Shown here one piece after another: positions 54,906 through 64,000 of a DNA stretch of 64,000 nt (positions are counted from its first letter, which is position 1; each line of letters starts with the position of its first letter). The translations under genes were made by a program, and so were the position numbers. The notes beneath the pieces were generated by a model. The model did no database searches, was not told the DNA's origin, and was given only the letters and a program-made list of their open reading frames with translations. The stretch is from Costus lasius (lineage: Eukaryota > Streptophyta > Magnoliopsida > Zingiberales > Costaceae), in the NCBI GenBank assembly GCA_027563935.2, contig CM050446.2, positions 112,386,499 to 112,450,498 on the forward strand, in the 5' to 3' direction.

Positions 54906-56760
54906 TGTTACCCCGGGGATATTTAAAAAAAAATTCATAGAAAGCACAGCGAAAGAATAATCCCGAAACAGGCCAGTCCCAAAAACCCAGTGAAGATCGT
55001 CATGCGAGGGAGTCGACACGATGAGATGAGAAGGTACCTTGAAGCAATTTGAGACAATGTCGATGTAGGCGCCCAAGTGTGCGCCCTCTGCAGTCTCACA
55101 CACACGGATGCTTCGAGTCTTCTTCTTCCACACCCGGTGCTAGCCTCGGGAAGAAGATCCACGCCAAGGAAGTTCCTCTTGAACACTTGCGCCAATCACC
55201 AAGGTGGGGAAGCACCAAGGGAAGAAGAGGAAGAAGATCTCTTTAGTCTTGATGGAAGAAGAGGAGAAAATCTCTAAGAACCCCAAGCTTTCGCCCCTCC
55301 CCTTATCTCCACGCCTCCAAGAGGAATTAGTGCCATGAGAGGGGCGGGCTAGGGTCTCTTTTATAGAGATCATGTGTGGCTTGGAGAAGAATTAGGAGAG
55401 CATGATTTTATGAATTAATTAATTAAATCCTAATCCAATTAGGACTCTAATTAATTTAAATAAAATCAGTCCTATTAAATCTCCACAAAAATAGGACTCT
55501 AATTAATTAATTAATTAGCCCCTATTTTATTTCAAATGATTAATTCAAAATTAACTTTAATTAATCACATGATATTAATAAAGGCATAGGCGCTAACCCT
55601 AGTCTAACTAGGGTTAAATATGCGGTTACCTTTTCTTCTCCTTAAGCCCAATTAACTTATCAGTAAGCCCAACTATATAATGGGCCTAGCCCAAGGTCCA
55701 TTATGCATGTTAATCAACCCATTGGATCCAATCCAATTTAACCCAAGGTCAAACGAGGTTAACCATGGTTAATTTGGTCAATATGCCAAAAATAGAAGTT
55801 GGCCTTAATAAGTTTCTTCCATCTCATTAGGCCCATTGGCACTGATGAATCTCCCAAATAGATCTGAATTAGCCAATAACTCGATCTAAAGGCTATCCGA
55901 TCAATACGAAAACTCAAGCATCAAGGTGTGCGACCCTGTAGGTTCCTTTGACGTTGGTAGTGCTGACCTAAGGTCACCACAAGCAGTGAGTGGCACCTAC
56001 CAGCGCATCGCTCCTACCCAAGTCATCAGAATGAATATTGACACCGACATCCCCATCATCGCAACTAGGCACTGATGTATTATAGTCCCTTTGCCAAATT
56101 GATATCCGATTGGACAAGTGTGTCACCACTTGTTTTAACCCAATCATATGGTTATGACTAAATCAGGTTCTCACCTGGGTATGGCAATACACTTTCAGTC
56201 ATAGAACCATAAGGGGCCTTGTGGATATCAAGCTTCCCTCAGGAAGGGGCAAATCCTTTATCTGTCAATTGATCTTCTCATATGGGTCGTGATATACTCA
56301 ATGACAACCGTTATGACCTCCCAACTACGGCGAGATGTTAGGTTGTATCAAAACATGTCCCTAACCACATAGAAGAGTCAATGACCTCAAGTCTAGGGAT
56401 CAACACATCTCCTGTCACTTATGAGGATAACTCATGACACCAAGTCATTGCCTCACAGCGGGTCGATCCAGTATATCTACCACTGATATACCCATATGTC
56501 TGCATTAGCGTTTTGTACCTAATCAGCCCATATACCAGTCTCTCATGTGCCATAGATGTCTCATATCTACTAAGGTACTTGACTGGGGACAAAAAGTTTG
56601 AGCACAGATCCAATCTTTCTCCAGAGACATTATCACATAAGTACACATTCGCAGATGTAAACAAATGATGATAATGACAATGCCATAATGATATATAAAT
56701 ATCAATGTTAAGTAGTACAATAATGGACCAATATTAGGTCCTAGGGCATATACACCAACA
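54906..56760 (-). repeat. 5' LTR of copia E
   Basis: 1855 bp, tgttaccccgggg to gggcatatacaccaaca on the plus strand. Its flank gagca (56761-56765) agrees with the undisturbed A LTR at 26617. Confidence 0.92.
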
Positions 56761-57658
56761 GAGCAACGGTTGGGGAGAACGAGGCAAAATGGCGAGACCT
56801 AGGGTTTGACGGTGATTTCTGGCGACAAAAGGCTATTCCGGCTCGATTTCCTCCTGGTTTCGATGCGGAAGATCATGTTCTAACCTCTCTCGACTTAGAT
56901 CTAATCTTCTCTCTTTCTTGCATCAATTTATTTGAGAGATTATGATGTATTTCGTGATAAACATTATAGCGTAACTTTCTATTCAGGGTTTGGGCGTAGC
57001 CCGCTGTAAAAATGTTGATCTTTAATGCTTGATTCATATTTGCTTAAACTTATCTTTGTTCTTATTCATATCTAGGAAGTTTTAATTCATGATTATGTAC
57101 TGGTCATGCATATTTGTGTTTTAGACGTTGTGGGAAGGACTGAGAAGTGAACCACAATCGTCGGATCCCCTTAGACTAGACTTGTGATTTCGGCCACAAG
57201 AGTTGTCGAAATCACCCAAGGAACCCTAATTCTTCACAAAACCCATTGGGTCTGCTTAACCCAGTAAGCCACGAGAGTAGGAGACTTGGGTTAAGTTATA
57301 TACCGGACCGTGTCCTAAGAGGAAGCGTGTATGTACCTTAGCAAGGATTACCTTGAGAACATAGGTAAAACATATTTAAAACATCAACATTAACTTTTTT
57401 TCATGCTTCAGTGTGGTGAAACCTAAAGCCCCGATCTTCTCTCAAAGATCTAAAACTCTAATTGCTTTGTTTTCTATTCTGTTTTCTTTTCACTAGCATT
57501 AGTTTACTTACGTGCATTAGGATTTAGTGACACTCCTACACTTATTTGATCACCTAGCTATTAGTTAACTGATCAGTTAGTACTTAACCCCTAGTCCTCG
57601 TGGGATCGATATTTTTTTATTACGTGATAGACTGTGCACTTGCGGTACGCACCTATCA
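56761..57658 (+). repeat. 3' LTR of A, right part
   Basis: It continues 38410 after removal of copia E and one TSD copy, matching 26617-27517 with about 5% difference. It ends gtacgcacctatca, followed by TSD aagcc at 57659-57663. Confidence 0.92.
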
Positions 57659-57668
57659 AAGCCCAACA

Positions 57669-58298
57669 ATCTCCCCCTCCAACCCCATTAGGAGGAGATA
57701 TCTCTTTTGTTGTTCACTTGAAACCTACCTTGGCGAAGATTTCTATCTCGGCTGAATTACATCACCACTTAAGTTTTTCTCTTGGAATCGCTTTTGTCAG
57801 CATATCTACAACATTGTTATCTGTATGAATCTTCATCAACAATAGCTTTTGATCTTCAATTATTGTACGTAACCAGTTATATCTAACATCAATGTGTTTA
57901 GTCTTTGCATGATACATGGTATTCTTACTCAAATCTAGAGTACTCTGACCGTCACAAAATACCACATACTCTTTCTGATTCAACCTCAATTAACTAAGGA
58001 ATCTTTTTAACCACAACATTTCTTTACAAGCTTTAGTTGCTACTATATATTCAGCTTCTATAGTTGATAGAGCAACACACTTCTGCAACATAGACTGCTA
58101 AGAAATAATACCTCCTACAAAAATAAATATATATCCTGAAGTAGACTTTCTACCATCAAGATCTCCTGTCATATCTACATATGTGAATCCCTTTAGTGGT
58201 GCCTGATAAAAAAAGGTCACGAACAAAATAGAAGCATTGTAGGAAGGGAGGAAAACAAAACAAAAGAAAAAAAATATACCACAAATTAAGCTGGGCAT
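57669..58298 (-). pseudogene. Copia D RNase H fragment
   Basis: On the minus strand, from about 58200 down: FTYVDMTGDLDGRKSTSGYIF, GGIIS, a TAG where tryptophan is expected, STIEAEYIVATKACKE, then EYVVFCDGQSTLDLSKNTMYHAKTKHIDVRYNW and KIHTDNNVVDMLTKAIPREKL. A polypurine tract follows at 57681-57669 (GGAGGGGGAGAT). Similarity begins only at about 58200; upstream reverse transcriptase and integrase are gone, replaced by unrelated sequence. Confidence 0.87.
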
Positions 58299-59850
58299 GC
58301 TTGAGCAAGGAAGAAATTCTAATCATGACCGTTGGTGCTCTGATCGTCGACCTTTACTTAGATTTTAATCAGACACTTCTGTGTTTACAGGATTCAGATC
58401 CATGTGAAATATACGCAACCCAGTTTGCTCAATCTAGTAAGACATCTCGGGTCACCTCTGCTTTTTGTATTAGAATCATCCACTACAGTTTGCACAATTG
58501 GTCAGTTGCTTTTGCTGGTCAAAACAGTAGATTTTGAAAAGTTGAGGTGTTTTGCAAGTTGTTTCTTGCTTTCCAACCCAAAAGCATTATAGGTTTAGAA
58601 AAACTAGGAGGGAGCTGCTTTGGGTTTCTTTCTAGATATAGTTATATTTTCTTTTTTGCATCTCATGTCTGCACCAACATTCATGTGTCCTTTCGATAAT
58701 AAAATTATTTTTTAAAATTATTATGTTAATAAAAATAATTAAAAATAAAATTATTTTCTATTATTATTTAAAATTTTTTCTCTTACAAAAGTTTTAGAAA
58801 AATTAATATTATTTTAATAAAACTTATTAAAATTATTTATTACTATTATTTTAGTTTTAATTTTTAAAAAAATATTTTAAAATATTTTTTCTTTTAAAAA
58901 ATATTGTATCTTTTTAAAAAAATATATTGTAAAACGAAGCCTTCATCGTCGGTGTCGCTGTTCCTAGGAATCGCCACATCGCTGACGTCTTCATCAGGAA
59001 GATCGAAGACTCCACTTTGCTATCGGGTTCGGATCCAAGTGAACCCGACCTGATTCGCTCCCAGTAGCCTTCAATGTTCTAACCACAGAATCCCATCTTC
59101 ACTGTGAAGTAAGATGACCACTTGATAGACTTCTCGCCAAGTCTCGCCACCTTACCGGCATCTTCCATTCCTCTGGGACCCAAACTGACCCAACGGGAGC
59201 TCCGGCGAACAGCTCGAGGTTGTCCATCACCGCCATCGAGCAAGTTGGAGTCGTCTGTCAAAAACCCGGCAGTGCCATTGGAAGCACAGCAATGCCATTT
59301 TTCCTCCTCTCTCATGACCTCGCCAGCTCTTGCCTTCTCTGACATGAGCGCTGATGAACGCCTCTCACTAGCGCTGCCTTCACTGCATTCGTGCGCCTGC
59401 ATCCAACTCTCGTCGGCACTTCCACAGAAGGGATAGAAGAAGACCTCATCTCTAGTCACAGAGAAGCTCGGCAGCGCATCATTTTTCTCCCTTTGCTAAT
59501 TTCTTGCTGTCAACTGATGCCGAAATGGTGTGAGATGGTATACAGAAAGAGGAAGACTAACTTTAGTCTTTGATATTAGAAAAAAAGAAAAGAATAAATA
59601 AAAATAAAATATTGTATATATAACTGTTGCTGGTGTAGTCACTTCACTAACGCGAACAAAGACTCGAATTTAACTTAGGTTGTGTGTAACTAAAGCACTG
59701 GAAAAATTCTCAAGACATTCTCAACTGAATATTTAAATCAAATATTCTTTAGTAATAATAATAATAATAATAATACTGAAAGTCTTAGCATATCATAATA
59801 AAACTTTATTTATTGCTTGGGAAGTGCGTACCTTTACATTTACTGTCAGG
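58299..59850. other. Unassigned interior of copia D
   Basis: Very AT-rich at 58670-58930, then a GC-richer block (58940-59560) with overlapping open frames on both strands (59122-59436 plus, 59079-59459 minus) that have no recognisable domain. A TAA microsatellite is at 59747-59775. The GC-rich block could be captured host DNA; nothing identifies it. Confidence 0.45.
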
Positions 59851-59879
59851 CTCTTTAAAGATTATAAAATGCAAAACAT

Positions 59880-60842
59880 CCGGCAAGTCATTAAGGCCAG
59901 ATATTTTTTAAATTAAAATATCCATATGTCATCATGGCCAAATATTTTTAAATTAAATATCTAGAAAGCCGTTGAGGGCAGATATTTTTTTTAAAATTTA
60001 ATATCTAGTATGTCCTCAGGCCGAATATTTTTAAAATTAAAATATCCAATATATCGCTAAGGCCGAATATTTTGCAAATCAAAATATCAACAAGTCATCA
60101 TGACAGGATATTTTTAAAATTAAAATATTCGACACGCCGTGAAGGATGAATATTTTTTCAAATTAAATATTCAATAAATCGTCGAGGTTAGATATTCTCC
60201 AAATAAATATATCCAACACGCTGCTAAGGCCGGATATTGTCTAAAATATAAATATCTAATAAGCCGTCAAGGCTGAATATTCTCCAAATTAAATATCTAA
60301 TAAGCCGTTGAGGCTGGGTAATTTCCAAATTGAATATCCGATAAGCCATTGAGGCCTAATATTTTCTTCTAATATGTCATCGAAGCCGGATACTATGGTA
60401 TTGTTGATTTAACCACCTCACGAGACTTGCAATAAACATATACCCATATCTTAAAGATCTAAAAAAAAATTTGTTAAAAGTCTTAGTGCACCACAATGAA
60501 GTATTGTTAGGGAGGTGTGTACGTTGACGTTTATCATCGGAGCGTAACTCCTTAGTATAACATTGTATTCGTTAAGGCTGAAGTAATTCTAAAATTAAAA
60601 TATCCAATATACCACTAAGCCTGGATATTCTCAAAATAAAATATCCAACAAGCCGTCAAGGTCAGATATTTTTTAAATTAAAAATATTATAACATGATAT
60701 TTTTCAAACTAAATATCCAACAAGCCATTAAGGTTAGATATTCTTGAAATTAAAATATCTTATATGCCGTCAAGGCTGGATATTTTTTAAATTAAATATC
60801 TAATAAGCCATTAAGGCTAGATAACTGTCGAGGCCGGATAAT
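59880..60842. repeat. Array of ~20 degenerate ~45-bp units with internal inverted repeats
   Basis: The typical unit reads aagccgtcaaggc(t/c)(g/a)gatatt followed by t/c-rich bases and aaattaaatatc(c/t)aa. Each has an inverted repeat of gatattt/aaatatc around an AT centre. About 13 units run from 59880 to 60395; a non-repeat segment of about 175 bp (60396-60570) interrupts, and about 7 units follow to 60842. Unit identity varies widely (roughly 60-85%), so the array is old. It lies between the copia D RNase H fragment and its PBS. Confidence 0.85.
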
Positions 60843-61065
60843 TAATAATGAGTGTTTGCGCTTATTGAAAGCTAGAACTCATTAAACAAAAAGTCTTATT
60901 ATTATACAGTAAATTTAAAATGTAGTATTATTTTAAAATTGAATAATTTTTAACCCTATAATGATCTTCCATTAATGACTTCCAAATAGAATAATTAGAT
61001 ATTGTCAATTTCATTATAGAACCTATATCACCTTTCATAATTGAAATAAAAAATTTAAAAACCTG

Positions 61066-61077
61066 ACTTTAATACCA
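61066..61077 (-). other. Primer-binding site of copia D
   Basis: On the minus strand TGGTATTAAAGT, 2 bp inside the LTR, is related to the initiator-Met-type site with about 2-3 mismatches. The phrase ttaataccac supports an LTR border here. Confidence 0.65.
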
Positions 61078-61079
61078 CT

Positions 61080-61559
61080 TGTTATGATCTATGTATATAT
61101 GCTAGACAATAAATTACAATAATAAAAAGCACAATAATAGGCAAAGAATGATATAAAGATTTAACACAATAAATTACAATAATAAAAAGCACAATAATAG
61201 GCAAAGAATGATATAAAGATTTAACGTGAAAAATCCTTAGGAGAAAAAATCACATGGCAAAATTGAATCAAATAATCTACTAATAAAAGATATGCCAATA
61301 TAATATTATTTATACCTTAAGCTTTTGCCGAAAACTTCATACTCAACTAATTGAAATCATCATAATAAATATATTCCAACAAATTAATCTTAAAAAATAT
61401 ATCAATCAATTGAAAGTTTACTAGGCAAACGATCTTTTTTTTTCTTTCTCCTGTTGTTTCGTCTTCTCTTTCTTTCTTCGCTGAGCTGCCGCAAAAGCCC
61501 CTTTCTTTGTTTTTTTCTTTTAAGTAGGGTTGGACCCAGTTGGGCCCACCAGCCCAACA
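61080..61559 (-). repeat. 5' LTR of copia D
   Basis: 480 bp, tgttatgatctatgtat to ggcccaccagcccaaca. It is diverged from 25449-25978. A 60-bp segment (61106-61165) is duplicated exactly in tandem (61166-61225) and is single in the other LTR, so this is a post-insertion duplication. Confidence 0.82.
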
Positions 61560-62144
61560 CCTGTTTCTTTTCAGAAGCCGCGACCCAGCAAATCTTCGCC
61601 TCCTGCTCATCACCATTCACCAACCTGGACCCCTTGGTCAACCTTGTCAAGCATCCCATCCAGAAGACCGATCACGCTCAAACTCGGGCCGCGCCGTCTC
61701 CTCCGGCGGTCGATCCGGTGTCCGGAACGATCTGGCCATCCGACCGCTGGATCGTGGGAAACGAGAGATTTCGTAGGCGCGCCCTGTTCCGCCCAGAGTT
61801 CCTCTGTCCGGCGTCGATCTCCCTCGACACGTCGCCGTCCGACCCCAAGATCCGTCCACGAGCTCGCCATGCAGAAAGGTGTGTCCATCCCGAACATATC
61901 CAGCGTTCGCTCGCCGTGCGACGAACGGGGGCGCACCCTAGCCGAGTCTGCCTTGTCTCTTCTTCGATCTTCCGCCGCCAAACGGCACCCGCTTCTCCGG
62001 TGCTCCTGCTTCCACGTTCCGACCAGATTCGGCCACGTCCAACCCCCTTTCCGCTAATTGTTACCGCCTCCGGTTCTGCCTCGGCCTCACCGACCACGTC
62101 ACCGTCATCGACGCTCCACCCATCACCTGCCGCCGCGGAAATTC
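61560..62144. other. GC-rich block without supported gene
   Basis: About 60% GC with long open frames on both strands (for example 61454-62293 plus and 61678-62097 minus), a normal effect of high GC. No domain was recognised, and the plus frame runs from copia LTR into a MITE, so it is not a gene. The sequence resembles 5' regions of plant genes in composition only. Confidence 0.5.
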
Positions 62145-62376
62145 GAAGAAATGCCAGCTTAGGCGAGTTAATCTGGGTCGTTAATTTCGACCCTAAAATT
62201 ATTTTTTTTTATTTTTTTTTAGAAATGTTATATGTATATAGGGTATTTTATATAATAATTTTATTTTTTTTTAGAAATGTTATATGTATATAGGGTATTT
62301 TATATATATATATATAAAATAATTTTAGGGTCGAAATTAACGACCCATTAACTCGCCTAAGCTGGGCCATTTCTTC
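62145..62376. mobile_element. Foldback MITE with 9-bp TSD
   Basis: 232 bp. The left arm starts gaagaaatgccagcttaggc and the right arm, on the minus strand, gaagaaatggcccagcttag; the arms pair for about 57 bp including ttaatttcgaccctaaaatt. It is flanked by an exact 9-bp duplication cggaaattc (62136-62144, 62377-62385). The centre holds a 34-bp segment repeated once (62221-62254 and 62273-62306) and a TA run. The 9-bp TSD suggests a Mutator-type MITE. Its ends are unrelated to those of the MITE at 7637. Confidence 0.9.
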
Positions 62377-62446
62377 CGGAAATTCACTGCCTCCATCCAC
62401 CTCCACCACTCCACATCCAAGCGCCGACGCGTGAAGAGCCGAGAGT

Positions 62447-62472
62447 CACGTGGCGAAAGCTGTTTACACGTG
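62447..62472. promoter_or_regulatory. Two G-box hexamers (CACGTG)
   Basis: Palindromic CACGTG at 62447-62452 and 62467-62472, 20 bp apart, with ACGCGTG nearby at 62427. G-boxes bind bZIP and bHLH factors in plants. No coding start is identified next to them, so a promoter role is speculative. Confidence 0.25.
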
Positions 62473-64000
62473 TATTATCAAATTTGATATTGTATTCCGT
62501 TTCATAAAAGAACGTGTGGATGATAGACTTAGTAAGCTGAGCCATATATTTAATATCATCTTTTCTCCTATTTTCCGTGTGGGACTAAAATGAGGGTATC
62601 ATATAGGGTTTATAGACATTTGAATGAAAATAGGAATGATTTCCTTGGTGGATTACCTCCTCTTCTTTGTGTGTTGTTCCTCCTATTTGTGGTTGACACA
62701 TTTTACATATGAGACAAATAGAAAAAAGCTTCGAGCTCTCAACGTTAGCATTAGTGAGTAGATGAAAGATATCTCATATTCTCATTCAATCGTGTGAATA
62801 CCACAGAAGCAAGGTGCCCACATACTCTTGCTATTGAGATTTGACCTTGTAACACTCCAAAAGTTAGGTTTTGAAGTATCAATTGGTTTCTTTCTTCGTA
62901 CGGATCTTGGTGGGGAAAATTTATTTTTATGTTGTGTTGTATTATGCTCGATTCTTAGAACCATGTATGTTTAATTGGTGATTCATTATTAGTTTCAACA
63001 TACTCTAGTAGTATTTAACACCACAACTCTGGCAACTACGAGGGTTGTTGGATTGGGGTTTGGGAACATAGGTTGACAACTCGACTTGAAAGAGATATGC
63101 ATTTAGATTTAAGTAAAACCATCAGAGGTAGGAATGACAATGGGTAGGGACTTGATTTTTTATTTAATAGTTGAACCTTATATGCACTTGAGTTGAGTAT
63201 CCTATTACATAAACCAACCACAATGTAGGGCATCTAAAGCATTCTATAGAATATAAATTTATAAATTAAAGTAATAACAAATATATTTATATAATATTTA
63301 TTTTATTATTTTATATTTTTATAATAAAAATATATTATTTATTTATTTATTAAATTAGGCATTGTACCGATTACCTAGGTGCTATAAACCCAAACTTAAT
63401 TAAAACCTAACTTGTAAACTTAAACTTGTCCTATTTAATTAAATGGATACCCAAACCCACCATAAATAGGTCAAGCCAAGTCAAATACGAGACTGCGCTA
63501 GGTTAAATTGTCATCCTAGTTAAATAATAATATACTAAATTTCATAGAAATAGATAGGTTTGTAACTAAATTACTCTTATTCGATAGCATCATAAGATAT
63601 TTTTATTATAAGTAAGAAACAAAATTTTAAAACACAAAACAACACTAGTAACAAATAATATAACAACAACAACGCAATAGTCTACCAAACACCTCATTCT
63701 AACAACAACTAACATTTGTAATAGGAGAATAGTAACAGCTTGGCTCTACCAAACACAACCTTTAAGTGTTTATATTAATTGCACCAAACAATCCGTGAGA
63801 CATGTTAGACATGGCCCAACTTAGCTTATGGTTATTTGAGTTGTGTCACTCAAATCATGGTTCACTCATTAGTTAGCCTTGGTTTAGCATAACCTATGTG
63901 CCTTCAGTGGCCTCCATGCCAGTATTTGTCTATGCATAAAAGATTGATGATTTTAAACATTTTTAGAATCAAATAATTAAAGAAAAAACAATCTTTTTTT
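62473..64000. other. AT-rich intergenic DNA
   Basis: No gene supported. Short open frames (62782-62964, 63036-63233, both minus) lack domains. From 63240 onward the DNA is very AT-rich. Confidence 0.65.

Larger units (their letters stand above)
38416..56760 (-). mobile_element. Ty1/copia LTR retrotransposon E with nested Athila-like B
   Basis: Read on the minus strand: 5' LTR 56760-54906, PBS, leader (interrupted by element B at 44639-54079), gag, protease, integrase, reverse transcriptase, RNase H, PPT and 3' LTR 40270-38416. Integrase precedes reverse transcriptase, the copia order. Each LTR is 1855 bp. Target duplication gacca (38411-38415) / gagca (56761-56765) differs at one base and the right copy agrees with the undisturbed A LTR. 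Without B the element is about 8.9 kb. Pol has a few stops and gag has an internal deletion. Confidence 0.93.
25979..57658 (+). mobile_element. Athila-like LTR retrotransposon A (with nested C, E and B)
   Basis: The 5' LTR is 25979-27517. The 3' LTR starts at 37767 and ends at 57658 after interruption by copia E. The target duplication aagcc is exact at 25974-25978 and 57659-57663. The interior has a tRNA-Asp-type PBS, a decayed gag-protease, a conserved stem-loop and an ATHILA ORF-1-like gene. No reverse transcriptase, RNase H or integrase is present. After subtracting nested DNA the element is about 8.8 kb. Confidence 0.92.
25449..61559 (-). mobile_element. Old Ty1/copia element D, split by a 31.7-kb insertion
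   Basis: Read on the minus strand: 5' LTR 61559-61080, PBS at 61077-61066, interior, copia RNase H fragment (58298-57762), polypurine tract at 57681-57669, then 3' LTR 57668-57664 joined to 25978-25449 across the Athila-like element A. The order and strand of PBS, RNase H, PPT and both LTRs agree, so I treat them as one element. The LTRs differ at many positions and by expansions (a GA array in one, a 60-bp duplication in the other), so the element is old. The flanks (tcgcc and cctgt) do not form a TSD, either through decay or because the outer parts were rearranged. Only about 3.4 kb of interior remain and most pol domains are missing. Confidence 0.75.

Noticed and set aside
59079..59459. 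Opposite open frames in a GC-rich block
   Set aside because: No recognisable motif on either strand and no splice or start context.
59880..60842. CRISPR array
   Set aside because: Units are variable and palindromic with no unique spacers of constant length, and the genome is a plant's.
61454..62293. 279-residue open frame
   Set aside because: It starts in a copia LTR, crosses a GC-rich block and ends in a MITE; no coherent protein.

Overview
The window is nuclear DNA of a flowering plant. The evidence is plant-type Ty3/gypsy (including Athila-like) and Ty1/copia LTR retrotransposons, a PIF/Harbinger DNA transposon, Mutator-like MITEs, and a spliced remorin gene with ordinary GT-AG introns. 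Nothing bacterial, organellar or viral was seen. I cannot name the species. About 80% of the window (10.2-61.6 kb) is retrotransposon sequence, most of it decayed.

Left part (1-10202): AT-rich non-coding DNA, then a broken PIF/Harbinger element with a transposase (3453-4875) and a Myb/SANT-like partner ORF (5041-6028). Next come a possible fragment of a peroxisomal ABC-transporter gene (6681-6915), a 358-bp foldback MITE with a 9-bp target duplication (7637-7994), and the only recognisable host gene, a remorin whose last three exons lie at 8223-9159 and whose 5' end I cannot find.

Middle-left (10203-25019): one Ty3/gypsy element on the minus strand. Its 3' LTR is truncated and its polyprotein is interrupted twice: by a complete gag-plus-protease-only LTR retrotransposon (11689-17791, TSD ctcac) inside the integrase core, and by an Athila-type solo LTR (19688-21174, TSD gctgg/gttgg) between protease and reverse transcriptase.

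Middle-right (25449-61559): a stack of insertions. Old copia element D (LTRs 25449-25978 and 61080-61559) was split by Athila-like element A (25979-57658, TSD aagcc). A was split by Athila-like element C (31703-36279, 3' end lost) and by copia element E (38416-56760, TSD gacca/gagca, inside A's 3' LTR). E was split by Athila-like element B (44639-54079, TSD ggccc). Removing each insertion restores the element below, which gives a relative age order D > A > (C, E), E > B.

The most unusual features are: (i) clusters of compound hairpins, mostly four, that occur both in the LTRs and in the leader before ORF1 of Athila-like A and B, with an element-specific sequence; (ii) three Athila-like elements that all lack reverse transcriptase, RNase H and the integrase core, each with a different deletion structure; (iii) a roughly 1-kb array of about 20 degenerate ~45-bp units, each with an internal inverted repeat, inside copia D; (iv) a 73-bp duplication at the damaged end of element C.

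Right end (61560-64000): a GC-rich block with no supported gene, a second MITE with a 9-bp target duplication (62145-62376), two G-box hexamers, and AT-rich intergenic DNA.
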